Below, piece by piece: positions 40,454 to 50,133 of a stretch of DNA of 50,351 nucleotides. Origin of the DNA: Desulfovibrio sp. (lineage in GTDB: Bacteria; Desulfobacterota; Desulfovibrionia; Desulfovibrionales; Desulfovibrionaceae); the NCBI GenBank assembly GCA_031260725.1, contig JAISKZ010000007.1, positions 1 through 50,351 on the forward strand, in the 5' to 3' direction. Position 1 is the stretch's first letter. Each line of letters starts with the position of its first letter. Made by a program: the position numbers and the translations under genes. The notes beneath the pieces were generated by a model. That model saw only the letters and a list, made by a program, of their open reading frames with translations, searched no databases and had not been told where the DNA came from.

Positions 40454-41329
40454 ATGAACTATAAAGGCATTATTCTGGCGGGCGGCACAGGCACGCGGCT
40501 GCACCCCATCACGCTCGGCGTGTCGAAGCATCTGCTGCCCATTTACGACAAGCCCATGATTTACTACCCGATGTCGGTACTCATGCTGGCCGGCATTCGC
40601 GAGATACTGGTCATTTCCACGCCTGAAGACCTGCCGCAGTATGAAAAGCTGCTCAAAGACGGCAGCAGCTTCGGCCTTGATCTGCACTATGCCGTGCAGT
40701 CAAAGCCGGAAGGCATTGCCCAGGCCTTTCTGATAGCCGAAGATTTTCTGGCCGCATCGCCTGTCTGTCTTGTCTTGGGCGACAATATCTTTCACGGCCA
40801 GCATTTCACCGAAAAACTGCTCCGTGCCGTGTCTATTGCCGACGGCGCCACCATTTTCGGCTGTATGGTCAAAGACCCTGAACGCTTCGGCGTAATTGCC
40901 TTTGACAGGGCGGGCGCTCCCGCAGCCATTGTGGAAAAACCGGCGTGCCCGCCTTCTTCTTTTGCCGTGACCGGCCTGTATTTTTACGACAGCGCGGTGG
41001 TGGACGTCGCGCGAACCATACGTCCGTCAGCGCGCGGCGAACTGGAGATAACGAGCGTCAACCAGACCTATCTGGAGCGCGGCAGCCTGCGCGTGGAGCG
41101 CCTCGGGCGCGGTTTTGTCTGGCTCGACACGGGCACGTACACAAGCCTTCTGGAGGCGTCGGCCTATGTGCAGACCATTGAGGAGCGCCAGGGGCTCAAA
41201 GTGGCCTGTCTGGAAGAGATAGCCTGGCGGCAGGGTTGGATTAACGACGAGACCATGGAGAATGCCGGGCATTTTTTTGAAAAAACAGACTACGGCAAAT
41301 ACCTGTTGCGGCTTTTGGAAAGGCGCTGA
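40454..41329 (+). CDS. rfbA: Glucose-1-phosphate thymidylyltransferase
   Basis: [45 protein letters not shown]. Confidence 0.96.
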   Translation: MNYKGIILAGGTGTRLHPITLGVSKHLLPIYDKPMIYYPMSVLMLAGIREILVISTPEDLPQYEKLLKDGSSFGLDLHYAVQSKPEGIAQAFLIAEDFLAASPVCLVLGDNIFHGQHFTEKLLRAVSIADGATIFGCMVKDPERFGVIAFDRAGAPAAIVEKPACPPSSFAVTGLYFYDSAVVDVARTIRPSARGELEITSVNQTYLERGSLRVERLGRGFVWLDTGTYTSLLEASAYVQTIEERQGLKVACLEEIAWRQGWINDETMENAGHFFEKTDYGKYLLRLLERR

Positions 41330-41357
41330 TAAACAGGGTTGACACGGGAAACGCCAC

Positions 41358-41903
41358 ATGGAATTCACCAGCCTTGCCCCAAACGGCCCTGTGCTGCTGA
41401 CGCCGCGCGTGCACAGCGACGAACGCGGTTTTTTTATGGAGACATTCCGCCAGAACGAATTTGAGACCCATTGCGGCGCGTGGCTTTTCGTGCAGGACAA
41501 CCACAGCAAATCCCGCGCGGGCGTGCTGCGCGGTATGCACTATCAGCTCGCCAGACCGCAGGGCAAGCTCGTGCGGGTTATCTGCGGGCGCGTGTACGAC
41601 GCGGCTGTGGATATGCGCGCCTCTTCCCCCACGTTCGGTAAAAGTTTTTGCGCTGTGCTGGACGACGAAAACCGCCGGATGTTCTGGGTGCCGCCGGGGT
41701 TCGCGCACGGTTTTCTGGTGCTGAGCCCCGAGGCGGAATTTGTATACAAATGCACAGACTACTACGCGCCGGACGATGAACACTGCCTGCGTTTTGACGA
41801 CCCGGCCCCCGGTATTGTCTGGCCGTTGCCCGCGCGGCAGCTGTTCATTTCCGACAAAGACAGACAGGGACTTTCTTTTGATGGCAGCCCCAAATACGCA
41901 TAA
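41358..41903 (+). CDS. rfbC: dTDP-4-dehydrorhamnose 3,5-epimerase
   Basis: DERGFFMETFRQNEFE, VQDNHSKSRAGVLRGMHYQ, PPGFAHGFLVLSPEAEFVYKCTDYYAP. Confidence 0.94.
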   Translation: MEFTSLAPNGPVLLTPRVHSDERGFFMETFRQNEFETHCGAWLFVQDNHSKSRAGVLRGMHYQLARPQGKLVRVICGRVYDAAVDMRASSPTFGKSFCAVLDDENRRMFWVPPGFAHGFLVLSPEAEFVYKCTDYYAPDDEHCLRFDDPAPGIVWPLPARQLFISDKDRQGLSFDGSPKYA

Positions 41904-42077
41904 TTCTTAAAATTTTTGTCTGCCAGCATCACCCGCGTCAAGATTCTGCTTTGGATCAATTTGAAACATGTGGATGCTTTCAATAGCAAAATGTTCTCTA
42001 AGCGGACTGCCTGTAATGTCGGTACAAAAGTAAAATGGCGTCATTTTTCCGCCATGCCGCGCAAGTTTTTCGTCTGT

Positions 42078-43484
42078 TCAGGCAGAGTCTTTTTCAAAGG
42101 GCGGCGGCGGCCGCCAGAGCCACAGCAGAGCCAGCAGCGGCGCAAGGCCGGCCAGTTCAGCGACCTCACGCGGCAGAACAAGGCCGGTTCCCCACCACAG
42201 GACGACGCCTGACACGGCTGCGGCGAGCATAAGAATCCACTGGGCGAGTCGCATGGGTCGGATGGCCCACTGAAAAAAACTGACCGTCAGCAACGCAACC
42301 CAAACTTTTGTCACAGTTAAGGAAAGAGCCGCGCCTTCCAGCGGCATGGCCGGAATAAGCGTGCAGCAACAGATGATGTTGACAGCCATGCCGCTCAAAT
42401 AAAAAAAGAGCAGCAGCACATGGCGGCGCATGCCTATCATGGCGTACGCCGCCAGATTGTGCAGAAACGCTGTGGCGAGACAGGGCGTCAGCAGGCGTTG
42501 CGCCGCAACGGCGCCGCTGTAATCCTGCCCGTAGATAAAAGGCAGAAGCCGATCGCTCTCAACACAGATCACAAAAATCATGGGCAGAGAAGCCGCCCAG
42601 AGAGAACGCGCCGTCTGACCTGACAAACGGCAAAACGCAACGCGATCCTCCTTCCACAATTTTGTCAGAATCGGAAAAATCACTTTGCCCAGCAAGGCAC
42701 TTGTCAGCAGAACGGTCAGTCCTTCCACCATTTCCCAGGCCACGCTGTAGCCGCCGACGGCCGTGTCGCCGCCGTAGCGCTTGAGAAAAAAGACGTTAAG
42801 CTTGTTATAGAACATGGCGCAGATGGTCATGCAGGTAAATACAAGACCGCTCTTCATCTGGTGGACAAGATCCATCATGTCCGCAAAACCTATGCGGGCC
42901 AAGGGGTTGCGCCCGAGGGCCAGCGCGGCGGACGCCATGCAGAGCAGCGACTCCACAACCTTGTACAGGGCTATGTATGCCAGCGGCGCATTGAGCAGAA
43001 CGCAGACAATGCCGTACCCGATTCCGACCAGCGCCGTCGGCGCGCGCACGCGCATTTCCATATCCTGCCGGCCGCGGGCCTGACAGAGCGCGAAAAAAGA
43101 TTCGCTCACGCCGTCAAGGCCAAAGCCCGCGGCAATGCACAGGACAATGAAACGCAGTTCCGGCGTGTAGCCCTGCGCGCCGGTCACAGCCCACGCGATG
43201 TACAGGGCCACCAGCAGAAGGCAGAGCTTAAGCCATGTCACTTCCCCGAGCAGGGCACGGGGGCGGCTTTCGCGACGGGCAAAGGAGGAAAGGAGAAAAT
43301 CGTTCAATCCCACGTCAGCCACTGTCTTGACAAGATAGCCGTACGAAAGGGCCAGCATGATCTGCCCGAGCATGTCCTTACTATGACGGGCCAGCAGAAT
43401 GGTAAAAACGGTCCATGCAATATCGCGCGCCCATTGCGCGCCGACAACATAGCCAAGACGCCGCGGTATGCTTTTCAGCTTCAT
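42078..43484 (-). CDS. MOP-superfamily polysaccharide flippase (Wzx-like)
   Basis: 468 aa polytopic protein, Wzx-like N-terminus and TM pattern. Confidence 0.78.
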   Translation of the reverse strand: MKLKSIPRRLGYVVGAQWARDIAWTVFTILLARHSKDMLGQIMLALSYGYLVKTVADVGLNDFLLSSFARRESRPRALLGEVTWLKLCLLLVALYIAWAVTGAQGYTPELRFIVLCIAAGFGLDGVSESFFALCQARGRQDMEMRVRAPTALVGIGYGIVCVLLNAPLAYIALYKVVESLLCMASAALALGRNPLARIGFADMMDLVHQMKSGLVFTCMTICAMFYNKLNVFFLKRYGGDTAVGGYSVAWEMVEGLTVLLTSALLGKVIFPILTKLWKEDRVAFCRLSGQTARSLWAASLPMIFVICVESDRLLPFIYGQDYSGAVAAQRLLTPCLATAFLHNLAAYAMIGMRRHVLLLFFYLSGMAVNIICCCTLIPAMPLEGAALSLTVTKVWVALLTVSFFQWAIRPMRLAQWILMLAAAVSGVVLWWGTGLVLPREVAELAGLAPLLALLWLWRPPPPFEKDSA

Positions 43485-43493
43485 CGCGGCGGG

Positions 43494-44408
43494 TTACCTT
43501 CTCCCGCCGAAATGCACCACGGCCTTAAAGCCGGGCTTGAGGTCCAGATCGGGATTGGACACGCTGAGCTCCACCATGTAATACGACGGATTTGACACAT
43601 TCATGTCGGTGGAAACCCAGGAGATTTCATTGACCGCAGCCGCGAATTTTTTATTGTCCAGCGACGGAATTTCCACTGTCGCATTGTCGCCCACCTTGAT
43701 GCCGGCTATTTCAGCCTCATACACATGCACCTGAATCAGCATAGGATCCAGCCGTCCCACGCGAACGGGAGCGGCACCCGCGTTCAACAGCACGCCCGGG
43801 TTCAGCGTGCCGTCCAGTGCAAGCACATGCCCCTTGATCGGCGAAGTGAGAACAAGCGAAGCCGGCAATTGCTCGCCTTCCCTGACAGGCACGCCGTAAT
43901 AGCCCTCCAGCTCTTGCAGCCGCGCGGCAAAATTGCTTTCTTTCTTGCGAATGGTGCTGCGCAGCAGCTCAATGCGCTGCTGAAGGGAGCGCACGTCGTC
44001 TTCCAGTCTCGCCGAGGCCAGTTTGGATCCCAGGCCCGAATCCGCCAGGTGGCGCGCCTTGTTGCGTTGAGCTGCCATTTCCGCTAGGCGGCGTTCCATC
44101 TCCAGCACCTGACTTCTGGTTTCCTCTGTGCCCGCGCCGGTTGTGACCTCGCGCTGCAAAACGCGTTCAGCCTCTTCCTGCAGATGATAGTGCAGCAGAG
44201 GCGCGCTCTGTTCCACAAGGTCGCCGGGATTGACCAGCACATCGTCCACAATGGCGTTAAACGGCATGGGCACGGCTCGTGTCACGGTGGTCACGACCTT
44301 GCCGGAAAGAATGACGGATGCGGGCTCCGCCGCGCTGCACATCGTTGCAGATGCCGAGAAAAGGCAAAAAAACAAGAGCGGCAAAACAACAGGCAAAACG
44401 TGCGGCAT
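43494..44408 (-). CDS. HlyD-family periplasmic adaptor (membrane fusion protein)
   Basis: Signal peptide, biotinyl-lipoyl-like AIVDDVLVNPGDLVEQSAPLLHY, coiled coil, LTSPIKGHVLALDGTLNPGVLLNAG; ATG overlaps the tolC-like stop (TAATG). Confidence 0.85.
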   Translation of the reverse strand: MPHVLPVVLPLLFFCLFSASATMCSAAEPASVILSGKVVTTVTRAVPMPFNAIVDDVLVNPGDLVEQSAPLLHYHLQEEAERVLQREVTTGAGTEETRSQVLEMERRLAEMAAQRNKARHLADSGLGSKLASARLEDDVRSLQQRIELLRSTIRKKESNFAARLQELEGYYGVPVREGEQLPASLVLTSPIKGHVLALDGTLNPGVLLNAGAAPVRVGRLDPMLIQVHVYEAEIAGIKVGDNATVEIPSLDNKKFAAAVNEISWVSTDMNVSNPSYYMVELSVSNPDLDLKPGFKAVVHFGGRR

Positions 44409-45889
44409 TACAGAACCTCTCCGGCCGGCAGACCCAAAAAACGCTCCTGAAGCAGATTGGCGACATACATCCATTTCAGCGTGGCCAGCTTGTATTTCAG
44501 TTCCGCTTCAATCAGGGCAATGCGCGCCTTTACCATGTCCTCATGGCGGTCGGCGACGGCGGGCAGTTGTTCCGTTCCCTCGGAAAAGGCGATATTGGCT
44601 TCCTTGTACTGCAGTTCGGCTGTGCCAAAACGTGTTTTTGCCAGCTTGAATTCTGTTTCGGCCAGCGTGACATTCTGATCCGCCTGCAGCCATTCGTTGG
44701 AATAGTCCGCCCGTTTGCGCGACAGATCGTGAAAGGCCTGCGCCTTGCTCATACGGGCCGTCTGCACGCCCCGATAACGGTGCCCCCAGTCAAGCAGTGG
44801 AAAATCAAAAGTAAAATGCAAAAACATGTCTTCGGTGCCGCCGGTCGGCTGGTACTGGCCCGCAGGCGGATATTTGCTGATATCCAGACGCATGAGGGGA
44901 AGATACTGCGCCCAGGCCACAATAATGTTGTAGTCCCCCAGCTTGACCTGAGCGCGCAACAAAAGTTCATCTTCGCACGTGGGCCAGCGTGCTTCCCATG
45001 TCAGTTTGCGGCCGTCAAAGCCGGACAGTATACCGTCAACGCTGCCGGTATCCACCTGCAAACGCTGCTGTGGCTCAACGCCGACAAGAATTTTAAGCTG
45101 TGTGCGCTGCATTGTCTCCTGCATGACGGACTGCTCCACAATAAGCCCCAGCTCACGCTCATGCTGCTTTGCCAGATTGAGCGAAACGCCCTGACGGCCT
45201 TCCACAGACTCCACCTGCTGCCAGTAACTGATCAGCTCCCTGCCCAGCGGCAAAAGTTCTTTTTGCGCATTCACAATCTGCTGTCTGGCCTGAAGCTGCA
45301 GATACGCCTGACCTACTTTGTAAATCGCCTCGCCTACGGCCTTGCGGTGCATGGCTATAGCCAGATTGACCATGATTTTTTGCGTCTGGTGTTCAAAATA
45401 TGTAGCCACAGGATTGGGAAAGGCGGCATAAAAACCGAGATCAAATTTTGTCTGCCCGTAATCGCCCGGCGTGTCTTTTGTGTTTGTATTGTACTGTGTC
45501 AGATTATTGGAAACCCTGATCGTCATGCGCGGCTCAGGCAGGTATCTCCAGACGGCGTCTGTCAGCGCCACGCGCTTGATTTCAAGGTTCACCGCGCTGT
45601 TGACCAGCATCGGCGACTGCTGGATAGACAAAAAGACGCAGTCGTCGAAACCGAATATCTTGTTCGGGTCATAGAGATTGGGAACAGCGGCTTCGAGCTT
45701 GGCCTTGTTTTCCACCGGCACGCCGGGGGCTTCGTCCAGCCAGTGCCGGGCGGGAAGTTCTGGAGATTTGCTGCCTGCCTTGTTGGAAGCGCACGCGGGA
45801 AGCAACAGCAAAAGATACAGGAACATCGCCGTAAACAAGCGCGTCTGCCGTGTTGTTAATGTGGGTCGCGCCATCTGGTTACCTGTCAT
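44408..45889 (-). CDS. TolC-family outer membrane efflux lipoprotein
   Basis: Lipobox LLLPACASN; long helical repeats typical of OEP domains; adjacent to HlyD gene; start could be 45889 or 45874. Confidence 0.8.
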   Translation of the reverse strand: MTGNQMARPTLTTRQTRLFTAMFLYLLLLLPACASNKAGSKSPELPARHWLDEAPGVPVENKAKLEAAVPNLYDPNKIFGFDDCVFLSIQQSPMLVNSAVNLEIKRVALTDAVWRYLPEPRMTIRVSNNLTQYNTNTKDTPGDYGQTKFDLGFYAAFPNPVATYFEHQTQKIMVNLAIAMHRKAVGEAIYKVGQAYLQLQARQQIVNAQKELLPLGRELISYWQQVESVEGRQGVSLNLAKQHERELGLIVEQSVMQETMQRTQLKILVGVEPQQRLQVDTGSVDGILSGFDGRKLTWEARWPTCEDELLLRAQVKLGDYNIIVAWAQYLPLMRLDISKYPPAGQYQPTGGTEDMFLHFTFDFPLLDWGHRYRGVQTARMSKAQAFHDLSRKRADYSNEWLQADQNVTLAETEFKLAKTRFGTAELQYKEANIAFSEGTEQLPAVADRHEDMVKARIALIEAELKYKLATLKWMYVANLLQERFLGLPAGEVL

Positions 45890-48800
45890 TGTTGTTAAAA
45901 TTGCTGGAAAATTCCAGATGGAGCACCGTGGCGAGCACACGCCCTTGCGTGTCCGTCACCTGAGCGTCAAAGCGCAAAAGGGAGCCTTCCTCCCACGATT
46001 TGCGCAGCTGCACGAGCCGCCTGCCGTGCACCTGCCCCAAGGCGCCGAAAAGGATGAATCCGGCCGCGTTCAGACGCCACAGCCGCAGAACCGCTGCGAT
46101 TTCCGCCGAAGAGGCGCGCAGTGCGCCGCCGCGCGAGGCGACAGCCAGCCAGGCAGTCTGAACAATTCCCTCCACAATATACAGAATCTCAGTATAGCGA
46201 CTATTTCCTTTTTGAGCAATGCCTTCTTCCGCGGCGGGCATGACTGCCTGATACATATCGTCGGGCAGTGCGGCAAAAGCCGTGATCAGACGCCAGTGCG
46301 CGCCAAGCCCCATGGCGTCGTAGCACGTTGCGGGCACAGCGTTTCCTTCCATGTCCGTTGCGCCGGGCGCGTCCCAGATCGGCGGTGTTGCGGCCGGCGC
46401 CAGCGACATGAGCGCCATGCCGCTGATCACCTCCGCGTTTTTGTCGGTGCGGCGGCCGTTGGTCGTCAGGCAGCGCACGGAAAGAACGGCGCGGCACATG
46501 CGCGTTATGACCCTGTCGTGCAGCATCCAGGGCTGCGCTTTCACGGCAAGACGGCATTCACGAGTGACCCCGGGGGGCAGGAGCGGCGCGTCAAAAAAAC
46601 ACATGTCGGAAAGCCCTGAAACCGTCAACCAGGGGAAAAGCAGCCCCGCCCCTTCCACAATCGCCTGCATGGCGCGGCTTGCGGGAAGACAGGAGATTCC
46701 CGTGTTCATGGCATATTGCGGCGTCAGGCATGTTGAGAGAGCAGGATCGGCAAAACGGGAAAAATGACAGGAGCCGTCGAGAGTGTTGACGGAAGGAGGC
46801 CACAGCGGGCGCGGATTGGGAAAAATGAGGGAAGAAACTTCCGGACGCTCAACAAAGCCGCGCCGGGGCGGTGCGTCGTCGTCGTCAAAAACGTCTTGAC
46901 GCGCCCACAGCACGTTTTCTTCCGTGCCCCGTAAAACCTCCCAAGCCAGCATGTCCCCAAGTTCGTGCCAGCCGACCGGCCTGCCGTCGTCCGCCAGACG
47001 GACAATGCGCGGCACAGCCCCCCCCGCGCGCGCCGAAGCCGCGGCAATCTGTCCGAACCGCGCTACGGCTGGAACGGATAACGCGGACAAGGGAGTCCTG
47101 CGGAAATGCAGGACATAGCGCAGACCGGCGTGCGCAGCCGGACAACGGCATGCTTCAAACAGGGCCATGTCGCAGCTTTCTTCAAGCGCGGCATCTGGAG
47201 GCGAGACAAACAACAGGCCGTCCACCCGCCCCTCGTCTGCGGCAAGCGCCTCAACGGCGGCGCGCGCGGCCTCCGCATCAGGCAGCGCTGCTCCGTCAAA
47301 CGACAGAGACACAAGACGCGAGCCTGCTTTGGCAAGCGACGCGCACTCGTCCAGCATGTCCCCGGGCACGGCAAGCACACAGTCAAGAGGCGCAAGACCG
47401 CTCAAAAGCTGCGGCAGCATTGTCCTGTCAAACACGCAGCAGGCCAGCACATCGCTGCGGCGCAGTGGCGCGCCCCCGCCGCAGGGGTCAGGCGGAAGAA
47501 AAGCCGGAGAGAGGGGCGGCGTTTCATCCGCGTTTTGTTCGCTTGTCCGCAGCGCATAGCGGCACAGAGCCGGCACGGTTCGTTTCCGCGCCGCGCCGCG
47601 TTCTTCGCCCGCAGTGTCAGTTTCGTTCGGCGCGCTCCTTGACGCGTCGGTCTCCCACAGCGCGCGCGCAAGATCTCCCACAGTCGCAACGCCGAGGAGA
47701 CGTTCAAAATGAACGCGTAGACCCAAGTTGTCTTCAATTTCCTGAATCAACAACGGAAAGCGGCTTGAGCGCAACGCGAGATCATAGCGCAGATCAGTTT
47801 CAAGCTTGATTGTTCCCGCCGGACGCCCGCTTGCCTGCGCCAGAATGTCCATCAGCCGGCGCAGCCGCTCCGCGGGCAGGGGCGGCGCTGTGCCTGTCGC
47901 GCATATTGCCGCCTTTTGCGGCGTTGCGTCAAAAGACAGCGCGTCGGTCTGCGCAACAGCAGGCACGGCCTTCCCCGCTCTGGCGTCGGCGCAGGCGCGC
48001 ACAGCGGTGCGCGGCAGAAAACCCAGGGCATACAGCCGGGCGCACGCCTGCTGCATCTGCTCTGTTTCCCTGCTCTTGCGCGCTACGGGCAGACAAAACG
48101 CGTCCGGCGCAATGTCCGTCGTCAAGCTGCAGAGCGTGTCCTGCGGCCCCAGTTCCACAAAATGGCGTATCCCTTCCCGATCCCGCATGCGGCGCACGCA
48201 TTCTGTCCATCGCACGGCATTTTCATCAAGGTCTGTGATAAAGCGGCAGATATCGGGCTGATTTTCTGGGTACAGACCTGCCGTGACATTGCTGAGCATT
48301 TTCAGTCGCGGCGCGCACATTTCAAGGGCATTGAGACGGCGTAAAGAGAGGTCGCGCAAAACGCGCATGGCGGGATGGTGGTAGGCCAGACCGACATTGA
48401 GCATAATAGACGGAATACGCCGCTTCCGCAGGCTCCAGCGGGCTTCCGAGAGCGCTTCGCGCGGTCCGCTGATAATGAACTGCCGCGGCGTATTGTAGTT
48501 GGAAACGACAAGCGCGGGCCAGAGGCCACGCATCTCGTCAATCACGTCGGCTCCGGCGTGCACCGCCATCATGCCGTTTTCACGCGTTGAAGCGGCTTCC
48601 AGTTCGGCCATATGCCGGGCGCGCGTGTCCAGTATGTACCACGCCACTTCCGGCTCATAGACGCCCGCAAAACACAGCGCGATCAGCTCCCCGAGGCTGT
48701 GCCCGCACATAAGGGCAGGCCGTAGCCCCAAAGAGGCCAACTGGCTCCACTGCGCGTATTCCAGCAAAAAAAGATAGGGCTGCTGCCACCGGGTAAGGCT

Positions 48801-49199
48801 TATTTTTTCCACGTCGCGCTCGTCCATCAGCGAGAGCACGTCCCAGTCGGCCACTGCAGCGATGTGATCCATCGCCTCTCTGGCAGCCGGAAAATTGTCG
48901 TACAGTTCACGCCCCATGTGCGGCCACGCGCTGCCGAGACCGCAGCACATCACCGCCGCCGCTGGCGCAGCAGCCTGCGCAAGCCACAGCCCATGCGTTT
49001 CCAGCGCGCTGACGCTCTCCTGCCTGGGGTTCACCCCCAGCACAGTCAGCGCCTCGCGCCAGCGCGGGTTCACGCTCCCGAGCCGCCAATGCCGGCCCGC
49101 ATGTGGCAAATCCACATAGCGCACGCCGTCAAGCGCCAGTTCTTCCGGCGCGCGCGCGTCGCCAGCCGCAACGGATGTATCTTTGACGATATCTGACAT
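45879..49199 (-). CDS. Polyketide-synthase-like multidomain protein: acyltransferase, acyl-carrier-like, degenerate reductase-like and hotdog/DH-like regions; no ketosynthase
   Basis: AT motif MCGHSLGELIALCFAG with AYHHPAM; carrier-like TDLRYDLALRSSRFPLLIQEIEDNLGLRV; C-terminal DH-like region. Confidence 0.75.
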   Translation of the reverse strand: MSDIVKDTSVAAGDARAPEELALDGVRYVDLPHAGRHWRLGSVNPRWREALTVLGVNPRQESVSALETHGLWLAQAAAPAAAVMCCGLGSAWPHMGRELYDNFPAAREAMDHIAAVADWDVLSLMDERDVEKISLTRWQQPYLFLLEYAQWSQLASLGLRPALMCGHSLGELIALCFAGVYEPEVAWYILDTRARHMAELEAASTRENGMMAVHAGADVIDEMRGLWPALVVSNYNTPRQFIISGPREALSEARWSLRKRRIPSIMLNVGLAYHHPAMRVLRDLSLRRLNALEMCAPRLKMLSNVTAGLYPENQPDICRFITDLDENAVRWTECVRRMRDREGIRHFVELGPQDTLCSLTTDIAPDAFCLPVARKSRETEQMQQACARLYALGFLPRTAVRACADARAGKAVPAVAQTDALSFDATPQKAAICATGTAPPLPAERLRRLMDILAQASGRPAGTIKLETDLRYDLALRSSRFPLLIQEIEDNLGLRVHFERLLGVATVGDLARALWETDASRSAPNETDTAGEERGAARKRTVPALCRYALRTSEQNADETPPLSPAFLPPDPCGGGAPLRRSDVLACCVFDRTMLPQLLSGLAPLDCVLAVPGDMLDECASLAKAGSRLVSLSFDGAALPDAEAARAAVEALAADEGRVDGLLFVSPPDAALEESCDMALFEACRCPAAHAGLRYVLHFRRTPLSALSVPAVARFGQIAAASARAGGAVPRIVRLADDGRPVGWHELGDMLAWEVLRGTEENVLWARQDVFDDDDAPPRRGFVERPEVSSLIFPNPRPLWPPSVNTLDGSCHFSRFADPALSTCLTPQYAMNTGISCLPASRAMQAIVEGAGLLFPWLTVSGLSDMCFFDAPLLPPGVTRECRLAVKAQPWMLHDRVITRMCRAVLSVRCLTTNGRRTDKNAEVISGMALMSLAPAATPPIWDAPGATDMEGNAVPATCYDAMGLGAHWRLITAFAALPDDMYQAVMPAAEEGIAQKGNSRYTEILYIVEGIVQTAWLAVASRGGALRASSAEIAAVLRLWRLNAAGFILFGALGQVHGRRLVQLRKSWEEGSLLRFDAQVTDTQGRVLATVLHLEFSSNFNNNDR

Positions 49200-49293
49200 A
49201 GCGTAGATTATTCACGAAAACAGAAGCCGAAGCGATCCTGCGCAAAAATCGCAGACAAATTTTGCCGGTTGCTGATGCCGTCCGTATGCGTCT

Positions 49294-49815
49294 TCAGGAG
49301 AGATAGACGTCCAACAGCCCTTCCGGAGGATTTATCTGCACGGCGCGCTTTGCCGCATCAAAGCCCTGGATGAAGCAAGGTTGCGCCGGAAACAATATTT
49401 CGTCTCCCCCATCCGTTATGATTACCCAGATATCCTGGCCGGCGGGACATTCCAGATGGTCAAAACGGCCGAGACGTCGTCCGTCCGGTAGCAGGACGTC
49501 ACCGCCGAGCAGATCCTGCACATACGACTCGTCTTCCGCCGGCTCCGGCAGCACGGCGCGCTCAACCAGAAGCTTTTGTCCGCGCAGTGCGTCTGCGGCG
49601 GTTCTGTCCGCTACTCCCTCAAAAAGAAAAAGAAGACGCCCCTGATGGCGGCGACAGGAAAGCGCCCTGACGCGCTGCGGCGGGCTGTTTTTACCGGTGA
49701 TCCACAGCAGCGCGTCCGGCGGCGGCAGGGAGGCCGCATGCCAGTCCGCGCTGATCTCGCCTTTAATGCCGTGCGGGCGCAGCAGCGTGCCCAGATGAAT
49801 CAGGGAATCCGCCAT
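49294..49815 (-). CDS. rimM: Ribosome maturation factor
   Basis: HLGTLLRPHGIKGEISADW.., PEDESYVQDLLGGDVLLPDGRRLGRF; in rpsP-KH-rimM order. Confidence 0.92.
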   Translation of the reverse strand: MADSLIHLGTLLRPHGIKGEISADWHAASLPPPDALLWITGKNSPPQRVRALSCRRHQGRLLFLFEGVADRTAADALRGQKLLVERAVLPEPAEDESYVQDLLGGDVLLPDGRRLGRFDHLECPAGQDIWVIITDGGDEILFPAQPCFIQGFDAAKRAVQINPPEGLLDVYLS

Positions 49816-49830
49816 GCAACGCTGCCGGCG

Positions 49831-50070
49831 TTATTCCAGAATCTCCAGCGCCACGCGTTTTTTCACCCTGGTGGAAACAGCGTTCAGCACGGCGCGTATG
49901 GCGCGGGCGGTACGCCCCTGCCTGCCGATAACCTTGCCCACGTCTTCTTTTGCCACCTTGAGCTCAAGAACGTAGGCCTGATCCCCTTCCGTTTCACTGA
50001 CCTGCACCGCTTCAGGATGATCCACCAGAGATTTGGCAATATACTCAATCAGGGCTTTCACTGCCTGCAT
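49831..50070 (-). CDS. khpA: KH-domain RNA-binding protein (KhpA/YlqC family)
   Basis: [41 protein letters not shown]. Confidence 0.9.
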   Translation of the reverse strand: MQAVKALIEYIAKSLVDHPEAVQVSETEGDQAYVLELKVAKEDVGKVIGRQGRTARAIRAVLNAVSTRVKKRVALEILE

Positions 50071-50133
50071 CCTCACAAAATTCAAAGAAACGCAAAAATG
50101 ACAAAGGCCACGCCGGGGGAACGCCGTCTCCAG

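Noticed and set aside
42030-42056. ATGGCG...CGCCAT hairpin between rfbC and the flippase as a bidirectional terminator
   Set aside because: Only six pairs with an unstable loop and no clear T-tract; too weak to call.
44318-45859. 513-aa plus-strand ORF
   Set aside because: Antisense to the TolC-like gene, no recognisable motifs, no RBS context; the minus-strand reading is clearly coding.
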